In this document: piece by piece, positions 10,533 to 21,145 of the stretch
How the letters are laid out: each line of letters opens with the position of its first letter
Position numbering within the stretch: position 1 is the first letter of the stretch
Assembly (NCBI GenBank): GCA_022925895.1
Contig: JAKSYS010000037.1
Span: 62,001-126,000, forward strand
Reading direction: 5' to 3'
DNA length: 64,000 nt
Source of the DNA: Fragilaria crotonensis
Taxonomy: Eukaryota > Bacillariophyta > Fragilariophyceae > Fragilariales > Fragilariaceae
Position numbers and translations under genes: made by a program
Notes under the pieces: model-generated
Databases searched by the model: none
What the model was told of the DNA's origin: nothing
Seen by the model: only the letters and a program-made list of their open reading frames with translations

Positions 10533-11801
10533 CTATATTAGTGAAGTGCGACATCGCCATGGATCAGTTGGCATAGATTGCTTGCTTTTAAGGAGATTTT
10601 GTTTTTTGCCATGTTCGTAAAACAAATATCCAGCCATCACACCATGGTAATTGGCTTGCCGTGTTTGCGTAGAGCACAAATAATTCAAGTTTGCTTGACA
10701 CAATGGTAATGCTGTTTTTTCGTTGCTGTCAAAGATCACATTGTCATGCACTGTAATAGCGTGACTTGATGTGCCATCGGAGGCTTTGAGAATTACAACT
10801 GCCAATGCCCCAGTCAAATTTGCGTGTAACAGATCAAACGTTGCTGCGTGTTTGATTTTGTGTGGCAGCAGCCAACCTGGCGTACTGGAAATTAACTTTG
10901 CCAGCTGTGCTAACACTGATGAATCATCCATAGTGCACGGTGCCGCTGCCTTGACCAGCATTGCCATTCCCTCCAAACCCACTGCCCACAATGCCGAGGC
11001 AAATCCAGAGAAAACACAAGTGGCCAAATGTCCTTGTGGGTAACGTATAGCAAGCTGCTTGCACCATTCCGTATGTACCGGAGCCTCTTCCAAACTTTCG
11101 CATTTTGCTTGACCTGGTGGGATGTGGATGAATCCATGTCCAGCTGATTGTCGCAAAATCGCAACATATTTTGCACCAAACATTGATTGGACCTCTGTCG
11201 GAGTCATTGATCCTTGCGTTTGATCTGAATATTTTACCAAAACACATTCAGGTACGTCCGACTGTGTGACAGGTTGCCATTTGCAATGTGTAATGACACG
11301 CACATCCAAAGATAAAGTCACAAGCTTTGGCACAGGAACAAAGTTGCTTCTTGACATTAACGACACTCGTCGCACATACTTAACAACACGCAAAGGAAAA
11401 TGACGTTGCACAAAGCGTGCAGATAATTCCACCTCCTGTTGGTTAATCAGCGTGCGGCCATTATCATCTGACTTCCATTCTGCTCGTCCAATGAATAGTT
11501 TTTTAACCTTGTCGTAACGAAGATCAGGAATAACACTTGGCGTAGTTCGTAAATACTCCTTTTGCAATGCACGGTGTGCCTTGACATACTCAAGTCGTTC
11601 TGCGGCCACTTGGTTTCGGTTTTGCTTATGTTGGGCACGACGTTCTTCCGTCCATGTCTGCCACAGGCGGCGCGCAGTGGCATTGGCACGATTTTGCTTA
11701 GCTACCATAGTCCGCATTTCCGCCCATGACTTATAATTGAGCCGTTGCATGGCGTGAGCAATAACATGATTCATTTCATCTTTGCAATGTGGAATTTCCA
11801 T
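10533..11801 (-). CDS. Protein with cysteine-peptidase-like C/H/D motif order
   Basis: A 422-residue frame. Residues 20-90 are basic and helical (many K/R/Q). The C-terminal half has TCVFSGFASALWAVG with Cys262 at the start of a helix, then SSHAITVHDNVIFDSN with His347 and Asp358/Asn360, then ALPLCQ. The Cys, His, Asp/Asn order and spacing recall papain-fold peptidases; this is inference from motifs, and a non-catalytic fold is possible. The stop lies 48 bp from the convergent gene ending at 10484. The start overlaps the end of the 1,211-residue gene on the same strand by 31 nt, which is odd for eukaryotic genes; an unseen intron could join them, and I could not settle one. The frame is clean along its length. 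Confidence 0.6.
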   Translation of the reverse strand: MEIPHCKDEMNHVIAHAMQRLNYKSWAEMRTMVAKQNRANATARRLWQTWTEERRAQHKQNRNQVAAERLEYVKAHRALQKEYLRTTPSVIPDLRYDKVKKLFIGRAEWKSDDNGRTLINQQEVELSARFVQRHFPLRVVKYVRRVSLMSRSNFVPVPKLVTLSLDVRVITHCKWQPVTQSDVPECVLVKYSDQTQGSMTPTEVQSMFGAKYVAILRQSAGHGFIHIPPGQAKCESLEEAPVHTEWCKQLAIRYPQGHLATCVFSGFASALWAVGLEGMAMLVKAAAPCTMDDSSVLAQLAKLISSTPGWLLPHKIKHAATFDLLHANLTGALAVVILKASDGTSSHAITVHDNVIFDSNEKTALPLCQANLNYLCSTQTRQANYHGVMAGYLFYEHGKKQNLLKSKQSMPTDPWRCRTSLI

Positions 11802-14800
11802 GGCAATTGGTGATTGAGAACATGCGATCGAAGCACATGCGGGATTTCCAGACCTGCTGTTACAGCTTTCGGAGGCGCCCGCGGCTGGGGTGGGTGCTCC
11901 AGTTTGACACTCTCAAGACAAAGCAAACAGTACAGCTTCTTGCTGCGCCTTTGCATGCATATGTAATGCCCAAGCATCTCACAGCGACTACATGACTGGT
12001 CGCATCCACGTGCTACATCGTCCGGATCAAGCTTTGTTGAACCACCAGGCCGTCGACATTTGTTGGCTGCGCAACAGTCATGATTTGTCATTTTGCGCAA
12101 CGTTTCTTGTCGCTGAAGTTCGCGTAGCTTTTGTGCATGATACTCCAGTTCTTCTGGGGTGAGTTTGATGGACTTGCTGGCCGGCAAGCGCGTCGCACCA
12201 CGTCGACGCTTGCGTTGCATGCCAATGGCTCCTGTTATTGGTGCCAATTGACCCATGTTTACCGCTGGCACCTCCTCTGCAAAGTCCGTAGTTGCATCGT
12301 TGTTTGTGTCAACACTGCTCCCGCTATTGTTATTTGCATCATTACTGTTTTCTGAATGTTCATCGTCGTCATCACTCTTCTCGGCATCGCTGTTGTATTC
12401 AGCATTCTCTTCTTTCTTGCTGTCGTCATTGTCACTGACATTTGCATGTCCTCTGCTACCCTCACAGTCTTTGGCTTTGCTGTCATCGTCAAAACTATCA
12501 TCTGCATCGCTGTTGTGTTTGTCGCTGTTCTCTGCTTCTTGGTCATACACGTCACTGCTTGCCGCATCTCGGTTGTTGTCGTCGTTACTGTCCTCTACAT
12601 CGCTGTCGTCGATGATATCATCATCATTGTTTGTGCCATCGTTGTCGTTTGCTGCATTTCGGTTGCCTTCATCACTGTTCGCAGTATTGCTGTCGTCGTC
12701 GTTACTGCCTTCTGCATCGCTGTTGGCTTTGGCGCTGTTCTTTGTATCTTGATCATACGCGTCACTGTTCTCAGCATCCCTGTTGTTGTCATGCTTACCG
12801 TCCTCTGCATTGCTATCGTCGACGTTCTCATCATCATTATTGTTCTTGCCATCGTTGTTGACATCATTTTCACTCTCAACTGCATGTTGATGTTCCGCTG
12901 CATTTCTGTTGTCCTGAACACTGTTGCTGCTTTTGCTCCGCTTAGCTTTGTGTTGCTTGTTATCTTTGCTTTTTAGATCAGTTGTCCCTGACTGTTCAAC
13001 CGCAATGATTGTGATTGCCGGTGGCTTTGCATCGTCATGTTCGGAAATAGTCTCTGCACTTTGGTTTCCACTGCTTAACGACAACAACATGTTTGCAGCG
13101 TTGTCCGCATTACTTTGTTGCAACTGTGATGTCCAGTTGCCAAAACCAGACTGATCGACAATGATTGTATTTTCTTTCATTGTGTTAACGAAGTTATTTG
13201 TTGCATGCGCAGGCGGCTTCAGATACTTGGTATAGTAAGGCTGTTGTCGAACACATTCTGTGCTGCGTCCTGAAAAAAACATCAGGCGATCACAGAGCGC
13301 AATGATTGATTGCACACATAAGGATTCCACATCCGACGCAATCGGTAGGTATGCAGTTGTACTGCTGGTTGTTTTGCGACTTGCCGGACTGCGACGCAGT
13401 TGTAAGCCTACCTTTTTGCTTAAAAATTGTCCCATGCCAAATGTCTTTGGTATTGGAAAACGCCACAAGCCATCTTTTGGCATAACGGGTTTAACATTGC
13501 CTTTGTGTTGCCATTCAAAACGCTGCGTGCCAACCATGACACACCAATCAACAACAAACAAAAGACACATCCATCCCGACTGAAATGCTGCGTTCACAAC
13601 ATCACACCGCAATGGATAATTAACCGGAAGTTGGATTTGCACGAATGAGTCATTACCATTAAACCACGAAGCTGCGTGCGAGGAAATCCCATTTCCAAAT
13701 TTATGCGGGCTGGAAGCATACCAAGTTTGAAATGATTTCATGTCGTTGAAAGGCATATCAAGATTTGAGGAAGCCGTTGTGGTGCTTTGCAATGCTTTGG
13801 CCATGGTCATAATGAACAAAGTTGGATTGGATGGATGAATGGATGCAGCATCATATTCCGCACCCTCCGCACATGGATCAAAATATACAAAACCACACAC
13901 AGGCGCACCGTGCTGTGGTTGTGTTTTAGACTGATAATGTGATGTGTTGAGCATCATCAGACATGTCCAGTTACCATCCACTTCTTGACAAACTGCACAC
14001 ACCGATGGACGGGCCAAAAATGCTGCCTGCTCGCGAATGTACGCCATGACAACAGCAGCGTGGCTTAAAAACTTATCTGTGTCCAATACTGCATGAAAGT
14101 GAGGTGCTGTGTTGTCGTCACGTTGCAAAGCAGCGGTAGTTTGTAAGTACTGTTGAAACAATGTTTGCATGCGGTGTGCATGCCGCAAAACAATTGGTGA
14201 AACAATAAACATGTGTTCCTGCCAGAGAGGCATTGTGGCATTGCGCATCATGCAGCTAAGCAGTAGCATCATAACGGCTGGCGTTAATGGACACTGTCCC
14301 CGCAATTGCAGGCGTTCACGCCACGACAATTGACATGGGTAATGCCAACAAACAGGTGCATCCTGCGATGATGCCAAACTGTCCTTGAAGCAGTCTTGAT
14401 CCCACAACAAAAGCCCGTTTACACACCAATTGACTTGAGCATTAGTAATTGTATGTGATACCAAGGCACAGAAACATGCTTGGTCAATTTGGTTTGAAGG
14501 AATGAATGCTTTGACGCACCCTGGCGGCAACAAAGCATATGAGTTGGACAGCGCTGCTCCCTGGCGGAGTTTGCAATACGCCGGCAACTCCAACCACAAC
14601 CATTCGGATGGTGCATTGACGTCAGCATCGACATCAGCAGCATCAGCATCAGCAGCGTTGTCGTTAGTGTCATTCATGACATGTGGCTTCATCCATGGGG
14701 TGCTATTGACAATTTCTGCGACGGACCGGGGCATGCCTCTGTTGGCAGTGGTAACTGTGCTTAGTTTGAATCCGCGATTTTCAAAGAAGCGGCGGGCTTC

Positions 14801-15406
14801 TGTGTGGCCTTCTGTATGCACCCGGACCATCATTGCACAAGTGACAACCTTTTGCAGGGGAGGAATGCAACATTTGCCGGCAAGGAGTAATAGCAATATG
14901 CCTAAACCACCAGCGCGGAACTCCTCGTCAACACCAACATACATGATCACAACGGTAGGATGGTGCAGAACAAACGATATGGCTGCCACAGCTTTGCGTG
15001 TTGTTGCTGTGTCATCTGGATATGCCACAACTAACGTGTGACACGTTGAAAGCAGTTTGGAACATACCAAGCTGTCGTCAGCACATTCGGCGGCAATGGA
15101 ATGATACAATGCATGCACAGAAGAGATCAGTGAGGTTTCGATTGCATTGCTTGCTGGCACGTGCAGCACATGGTGCAATGGTGGAAATCTTTGCTTGGCA
15201 ATGTGATAGACATCGCAACTGTGCAGCCAAGCCGGCAATGCATCGCTACAAGGATGCCAGATGCGCCACAGTTTATATGGCAATTTGGCTAAACCATCAG
15301 TGCAGTCGAAGAAGTTTGTCACTGTCTGGCGCAGTTCATCAGTAGTTGACATGTCTTCCAAGGGGTGGCTCTCAATAGACGCCGTCATGTCTTCAAGGGT
15401 AGGCAC
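11771..15406 (-). CDS. Large protein: GNAT-like domain, D/N-rich middle, C-terminal Cys/His cluster
   Basis: A 1,211-residue uninterrupted frame. Residues about 85-225 look like a GCN5-related N-acetyltransferase, with motif A VDEEFRAGGLGILLLLLAG at 158-176 (R-A-G-G-L-G for acetyl-CoA phosphate binding) and ARRFFENRGFKLS in the motif B position. Residues 230-720 are globular with no recognised family. Residues about 745-1065 are extremely Asp/Asn/Ser/Glu-rich and must be disordered. Residues 1111-1163 hold a cluster of nine Cys plus His (CCAANKC, CDQSCSRC, GHYIC, YCLLC) that should bind zinc. Role unknown: it could acetylate histones or a partner near the element's target. Two candidate start methionines lie close together at the N-terminus. 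Confidence 0.65.
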   Translation of the reverse strand: MPTLEDMTASIESHPLEDMSTTDELRQTVTNFFDCTDGLAKLPYKLWRIWHPCSDALPAWLHSCDVYHIAKQRFPPLHHVLHVPASNAIETSLISSVHALYHSIAAECADDSLVCSKLLSTCHTLVVAYPDDTATTRKAVAAISFVLHHPTVVIMYVGVDEEFRAGGLGILLLLLAGKCCIPPLQKVVTCAMMVRVHTEGHTEARRFFENRGFKLSTVTTANRGMPRSVAEIVNSTPWMKPHVMNDTNDNAADADAADVDADVNAPSEWLWLELPAYCKLRQGAALSNSYALLPPGCVKAFIPSNQIDQACFCALVSHTITNAQVNWCVNGLLLWDQDCFKDSLASSQDAPVCWHYPCQLSWRERLQLRGQCPLTPAVMMLLLSCMMRNATMPLWQEHMFIVSPIVLRHAHRMQTLFQQYLQTTAALQRDDNTAPHFHAVLDTDKFLSHAAVVMAYIREQAAFLARPSVCAVCQEVDGNWTCLMMLNTSHYQSKTQPQHGAPVCGFVYFDPCAEGAEYDAASIHPSNPTLFIMTMAKALQSTTTASSNLDMPFNDMKSFQTWYASSPHKFGNGISSHAASWFNGNDSFVQIQLPVNYPLRCDVVNAAFQSGWMCLLFVVDWCVMVGTQRFEWQHKGNVKPVMPKDGLWRFPIPKTFGMGQFLSKKVGLQLRRSPASRKTTSSTTAYLPIASDVESLCVQSIIALCDRLMFFSGRSTECVRQQPYYTKYLKPPAHATNNFVNTMKENTIIVDQSGFGNWTSQLQQSNADNAANMLLSLSSGNQSAETISEHDDAKPPAITIIAVEQSGTTDLKSKDNKQHKAKRSKSSNSVQDNRNAAEHQHAVESENDVNNDGKNNNDDENVDDSNAEDGKHDNNRDAENSDAYDQDTKNSAKANSDAEGSNDDDSNTANSDEGNRNAANDNDGTNNDDDIIDDSDVEDSNDDNNRDAASSDVYDQEAENSDKHNSDADDSFDDDSKAKDCEGSRGHANVSDNDDSKKEENAEYNSDAEKSDDDDEHSENSNDANNNSGSSVDTNNDATTDFAEEVPAVNMGQLAPITGAIGMQRKRRRGATRLPASKSIKLTPEELEYHAQKLRELQRQETLRKMTNHDCCAANKCRRPGGSTKLDPDDVARGCDQSCSRCEMLGHYICMQRRSKKLYCLLCLESVKLEHPPQPRAPPKAVTAGLEIPHVLRSHVLNHQLPWKFHIAKMK
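12255..12980. repeat. Low-complexity coding tract (GAT/AAC/AGC-rich on minus strand)
   Basis: About 720 bp of imperfect short repeats that encode the Asp/Asn/Ser-rich middle of the large minus-strand protein. The pattern is not a simple triplet run; codons are mixed, which suggests selection on amino acids and not just slippage. It gives rise to long open frames on the plus strand that are shadows. Confidence 0.6.
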
Positions 15407-15955
15407 TCAATAAACGACTTCATAATTCTCTTTGGTTGAATTTGAGCAGTAGATTGATGAAAACCTGAGCTTAAAACCAAGTTTTACGTTTGTTCTCAGA
15501 GAATGCACTGCTGGCATTCAATTGCTATTGACCCCGAAACTGAGTACATGCATGTGCTAGCGTACGTCACTTCATTGAGCTACGACGCACTGGAGTATGA
15601 CTCCATTGGTCTACTGTGCTACTGTGAGGTCTTGACACGCTCCACGAGTTTATTGTACATTCAGAGTCTCTATCCTTGTGGTAAAGTGCTTTCTTCTCCC
15701 AGTAGCACTACTTGTACTAGTAGAGCTCCCTCTCTCATGAACATGAACAAAACAACTGGTGGAAATGTCGTGTGCTGAGCTACTATTGCTTGTATTGACA
15801 TTTCACCTACTTCAAGATGCTACAGTCGGATGTATTCAACAAAAACATGAATTCAACAAAAACTACGTGCCATCCATCTTCCATCTTGATCATGTTCACA
15901 AAGCACACAACAGTGCCGTTTGCCAGCATGCTGCGTACCTTGAGAGGCTGGGGTG
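15407..15955. other. Non-coding, promoter side of the large minus-strand gene
   Basis: Contains the presumed promoter and 5' end of the gene at 15406. No clear TATA box. Short open frames here lack recognisable domains. Confidence 0.3.
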
Positions 15956-16267
15956 TCACCGGTGTGTTAATTTTCCAGACTTTGCTTCACGGAACCCATG
16001 ACCTTGCGGTACTTGCTTCTCGTCCACGAAGTCATAGCCTGTTGAGTGACCCCCGGTGCCTTGTTGTAGGAAGACCGTCATCGCGCCCGAGTCGCCGCAA
16101 TTGAGGTCCTTCAAGTCCAAAGGAATGCCAGTAACGTTCTCGGTGACTAACGTAGAATTAACAACCGGGGGAAAGACTTCCAAAGCAATCAAGATGTCGT
16201 TCCTGTCGTGGAGAAGAATGATCAAAACACACGCCAACAAACTCGTCGTTGCCAACATTGTTGCCAT
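15956..16267 (-). CDS. Possible small secreted or membrane protein (weak)
   Basis: A 103-residue frame starting with a hydrophobic segment, MATMLATTSLLACVLIILLH, which could be a signal peptide or anchor, followed by PLDLKDLNCGDSGAMTVFLQ and a basic end. Not recognised. The frame could be a fragment of a longer spliced gene or chance; there is no neighbour to support it. Confidence 0.22.
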   Translation of the reverse strand: MATMLATTSLLACVLIILLHDRNDILIALEVFPPVVNSTLVTENVTGIPLDLKDLNCGDSGAMTVFLQQGTGGHSTGYDFVDEKQVPQGHGFREAKSGKLTHR

Positions 16268-17395
16268 GCCAGCATGCTTGGGGCTGCGCTTTCGATGAAC
16301 TTCTCATCCACAAAGTGATCGCCTGCTATTTACAAAACAGCCAAATCCGAGGATGATGGTGACGTTTGGGTTCTCATCATCAGGCGGGCCTTGGATACTA
16401 GAAGGGATTTAATAAGGAAATCTACGAAACACCATTAGATGAATACCTCAAGAAAAAAACGAACAAACACTACAACATGTCCCCACTTACCATCAGTTCA
16501 AGAAGTGTAGGTTCGAACATTTGTTCTCGAAACTTCTAACGACAAGACAGCACAATACCTCAAACCCATCCAGACTGGTTGTTGAAGCAGTTAACGATCA
16601 TCTGGTGTGTTGATTCGACTGCCGCAAGGAGTCAGTAAGAATGAGACTTGAGGTATTGAACAGCATCGTCGTTTGAGGATTGAGATGCGTATGTGTAGAA
16701 GCTGCGATTTGTGTAATTGTGTACGAAATTACACATCCAGAATAGACTACACCCCTACAATTTCTACGTAAGATTCAGCGTAACTTTTGAACCTGTACAA
16801 CTCCTACAATTTGCTCGTTGAATGATTTCGATCGTCACTGGAAAACCTTCTTCAAGTTTGCATGTGATCAACCTTCTTCGTGCGAAGAATCTTTGCAAAA
16901 GCCTTCTTCGCTGGAAGCATGTTCGAAATTTTTGTCTCAAGGTAAATTTTTGGTTTGTAGCTGGCTGGCTCGAGAGGATTCTGTAAGGAACACGACCCAA
17001 ATGACGTTATGACTTAACGATGATAAAACCGTTACATATCGCCAATAAAACCCGAAAACCGACCTCTCACTAGGGTTAAGAAAGATTACCCCATGTCCCT
17101 GGTACAGTATCTGGTATCTCCCGGTACAAGTAATATCATATTCGCAACCGAATCCTATCAATCCGCGTCCTGTTCCAATCGTAAGGTATTGTACTGTGTA
17201 CTAGGATAGCGTAGGATACTGGATAAGTCCAGCCGGTGAGACAGTAGCTAATACCTGCTACTACTAGAATACTGTTGTCCGTAAAAATATGAATAACGAA
17301 ACGATCAGATAGACGTCGTCAGATTCGAGTCATACACGTACTCTGAACTCTGAATTGAAGAATTGAAGTACAGGACCTGGGTAATCGGAGTCAGG
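16268..17395. other. Non-coding stretch with CTTCG motifs near 16844-16925
   Basis: No gene seen. CTTCTTC repeats with CGAAG or GGAAG partners (CTTCTTCGTGCGAAG, CTTCTTCGCTGGAAG) recall the leader upstream of the transposase at the left edge of the window, but no long inverted repeat links them. Confidence 0.3.
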
Positions 17396-17399
17396 GGAG

Positions 17400-17935
17400 C
17401 GCAACAATGTATATTGTATGTACAATATATTGCAATATATTGTTACCAATATATTGTATTGGTCCCCGGAGCAATAACAATAAGTTGTATTGGTTCGTCT
17501 GACAATAACAATATATTGTATTCGCGTTTCCAACAATAGCAATATATTGTATTGGTAAGTCCAAGAATAACAATATATTGTATTGGTAGGCCTAACAATA
17601 ACCAATATATTGTACAATATATTGTATATGTACAGTAAGACAGTAGTATTATGATCTACTACTGCTGAGTAGCGTACCAGGTACCAGCGTGACGTACGTT
17701 GTATGAAGTGCGAGTACTGCGAGTATAAACAATATATTGCAATATATTGTTATCAATATATTGTATTGGTCTGTCGGACAATAACAATATATATTGTATT
17801 GGTCTGTCGGACAATAACAATATATTGTATTGGACTGTCGGACAATAACAATATATATTGTATTGGTTGGTCCAACAGTAACAATATATTTTATTTGTAA
17901 AATCAAAACCAACAATACAGCAATAACAATATTAT
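17400..17935. repeat. AT-rich minisatellite built on CAATATATTG palindromes
   Basis: Two arrays, about 17410-17630 and 17728-17935, made of units near 35-40 bp. A typical unit holds the palindrome CAATATATTG, then TATTGGTCTGTCGGACAATAA, whose arms are themselves partly inverted. Roughly six units lie in the first array and five in the second. Reading frames over it are only translated repeat. Confidence 0.85.
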
Positions 17936-18047
17936 TGTGCGCATCCCTGATCGGAGTACGTCCGATGCAACAATACCGGAGAACACAACCCAGATCTTAA
18001 GAAAACAAGCAAAATTATGACATCAAGACAGGCAGAGTAGCTACAAC

Positions 18048-18200
18048 ATGGCACACCACACACCACAGCATAATGGCATTGTAGAAAGAAGGATGTTCAG
18101 CACAAGAGAATCCAACAGGGCCCATTTTGTCCATCCATCTGAAGATTTTGATGGGTACTACTTTGATGGCATTGAGGTAGTGGCATTGAATGGCAAGAAA
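18048..18200 (+). mobile_element. Fragment of a copia-type integrase, fossil
   Basis: A short segment reads HHTPQHNGIVERRMF, the conserved end of the Ty1/copia integrase core. Similarity fades soon after, and no LTRs are near. Old, broken remnant. Confidence 0.5.
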
Positions 18201-20000
18201 CATGCCATGACCATACTTTGTTGGTCCTATCTATTCAAAGGATGTTTTCTTGAATTCAAATGTCAGAGAAGGCTGGTCACATTTGCGCAACAACCTAGCC
18301 ATAGTCTCCTTGTCTGCCTTCCACAACCATCAGCTCCTTGCCTCGGATTAGTTTCTCACTCGGGTCGACACCAAACTGGTGTTCCAATCGGCCCAAATAA
18401 GGGCAAGAATCTCATTTGGAGCCAACGCCTGCCGCAACGATACTATCGCGTCCAGCAGCTTCACTAATGGGGGCAATTGCCCTCCTTTGACCTCCCCGAG
18501 GAATCCAAAGCCTTGTCCTGGATTGACCATGGCTATGCCACTCCCAACTCTGGGCATCCTCAACACGACCATCACTGTCAACTCCCCTCCCTCAGGTATC
18601 ACTACCTTTAGAAACGTCTCCAACGCTTGAGCCGGAAAAATCTTTGGCCAACTCCTTGACGATGCTAGAGGCCCGCATTGACCTCAGTGGTATTGACGTT
18701 TGCGTACTTCACATTCATCGGTGCTAAAGAATGCAGAGCGCCTTGTCAGAGGATGCTAGGGTCGTATACTTGAAAAGCCACACTGAAAGGGTGTCTGGGT
18801 CAGCGGTGTACGGACGCTAAAGCGCACCAACTGGTGGCGCTATGACTACGTCGGCTAATGCCGGATAGGCAGCCATCTTACTGTACCTGCTGTTCCCTAT
18901 TCTCAGTCAAAAACTTGATAATTATGAAGTACATAAAGGAGGGAATTCCTCTGCTCCAATCAGCTAAAACAGCTGGAGAATTTGGCAATCTGTCTAGTAA
19001 ATGATTGGAAATTTTACGATCAACCACTGTTGACGCACTTCAAATGAATGCATCCCACGCAGCACGTAATCGGTAGCGAGGGTGCGCCCGTTTGTTGACT
19101 GTGGCACACACCATGCATGTATTTTCATAAAATGCATATCAGTTCAGGATGTTGTAATAATTTTGAAATTCCCTTCTAAATTGGCTTCCACATGGAGCTA
19201 ACTTTTCTACGCCACCGCTCCTAAGTAGCGTGTCGTTTGATGACGAAAAATAGGGATCCGATGAACTGTCACCTATTCTTCGTCGTCCTACCACAGCATG
19301 CTACTACTTAATAACCTTGTTGTAGGATGTTTGCCTACAAGTGGCTGGAAGCTGTTCAGGAGGATGGGCGCCTGCCCTCAATTCTAATTTGAATTCATAC
19401 ACATGATATTCAATTACATCAACGTCATTTAAAGCCCAAGTACTAGTAACGACTGGATTCTGTTGGATATCATCTTGTTGGTAGAACCAGAAATTCTTAT
19501 CATGCATAGTATCACCCAAAGGTGTTGAAAGTAGAGTATGCTGTCCCAACACATCTTATTGTTGGATATAAGAAGGACAGCATCCTTGTAAGTGTTGGGT
19601 GTGCAAAGACTTATCATGATGGTGTGGGGAGAAGTATCCATTTTTCTTGATGTGGATACTATGTGATTCCAAGAAGTCAGGTTCAGCACATTAGGGGTTT
19701 TGGAGTAGGGCCTGCAACAATGATGATGACTTCACCACACTAGAAGACACACCTGAGCAGAGTCCAATTGATGAGCTCCTTCCTTCGTTTCAAACTAAGG
19801 GTCTTGTCCATTGTGTACTTTACCATCATGTTATACAACAAAGCAGGGATGTCACAAGAGAGGGGGAGTTTCCTTCATACACGATAGATCATGTTGATAT
19901 GCATCCCAGCACAGCCAGGAAAGTGGTATGCTCGGATTCCCTTGGTGATGATGGTGATAAAAACATCCATCATTAGGGTCCATATAATCCAGATTTCAAA

Positions 20001-20060
20001 AGTACAAAACCCGGAACTTAAACCCGGAAACAATGTACTTTTGTTTCCAGGTTTTGTACT
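20001..20060. repeat. Inverted repeat, 15-bp arms
   Basis: AGTACAAAACCCGGA (20001-20015) pairs with TCCAGGTTTTGTACT (20046-20060) with one mismatch across a 30-nt loop. The left motif TTCAAAAGTACAAAA recurs directly after the right arm. Confidence 0.55.
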
Positions 20061-20879
20061 TTCAAAAGTACAAAAAGACAATAACATTTTCAATAACACT
20101 TTTGATGTTTTGTACTTTTTGCGAGATTTGGGGTGTGTTGTCTTAAAACTTTTGTCGGGACTTACTTGCTTCTACGTACAGCACTATGCAGTATATCAGC
20201 ACCCGTTGACGCAGTCGTAGCAGTACAACAACGAAACACATCGCATCATCATGTTGTTGGAAAAGAAATGGTGTGCCAATGCAGAAGTGTACATCTGAAA
20301 AGCTGCGAGTGCCACTACATTGAGACAATGCTATTCATATACAACACAACTCTATAGTGGCGCGAACCACCGAGGCAATTATAGATTCTACTACAAATTT
20401 GACGACGAGCGACGACGCCTATTTGCTAGTAGTATGATTGTATGAGTGCCCGTTCCGTATTTGTCGGATTGTGACAATTAGCTACTATGGTGCGGTTCTT
20501 TCCCTTGTTTCAGGGGACCGTTGCACAGTGAAGATCCAAGAGGAGGGTATGATTGGTTTGCACAATCTCCCGGTGATGTGATGAGCAGGAAGTCATGAGT
20601 GGCAAGGTTGATCTTGTTCGCACCTCACACTTTTGAGGGGCGCATATTCAGCTAGTTAACATATGAACCCCAAAACGTGTACCGCAACGAAATTGCTGCA
20701 TAATGAAGAATTTTCTTTTTGCCCTTCTGGGTGAGACCCATTGTACTTCGAAAGCACAAAGTACAAAGTACAAAAAGTACAAATTTCATCCGGATAATAC
20801 ATGCACCCTCAACCACCAACGTCTGTGAAGGGGGTGCTTCACGAAAGTGAGGATTTGACATGCAGCTATTTGCAAGGAC

Positions 20880-21145
20880 ACACCAACACAATATGAAAAG
20901 AAAACACATGTAAGGAGAGTCAAAGATAGTAATGAGTGCGATTGTAAATATGGTCAAAGATAACGAGTGATATTGCAAATACTATGGAAAACATATCAAG
21001 TGTTTATGCAATTATAAAATTCTAAACATAAGTTTTTGCAAATGATGAAGGCAAAAGATAACAAGGAAGTGTTATCGCAAATATGGTCAAAGATAACAAG
21101 TGTTTCTGCAAATACGGTTAAAGATAAGAAGTGTTTTTGGTAAAA
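20880..21145. repeat. Irregular repeat around CAAAGATAACAAGTGTTTNTGCAAATA
   Basis: About six diverged, unevenly spaced copies of a 30-40-bp unit containing AAAGATAAC and GCAAATA. A reverse-complement relative may lie near 52660-52735. Confidence 0.45.

Noticed and set aside
12255-12976. Long plus-strand open frames (165 and 206 codons)
   Set aside because: They are antisense to the D/N-rich tract of the large minus-strand gene and translate only to hydrophobic low-complexity sequence.
1-17000. Polinton or other virus-like identity for the six-gene block
   Set aside because: No polymerase B, capsid, packaging ATPase or retroviral-type integrase is visible; the transposase is of the Harbinger type.
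17330-17915. Open frames reading repeated NTIYCYC-like strings
   Set aside because: Simple translation of the AT-rich minisatellite.
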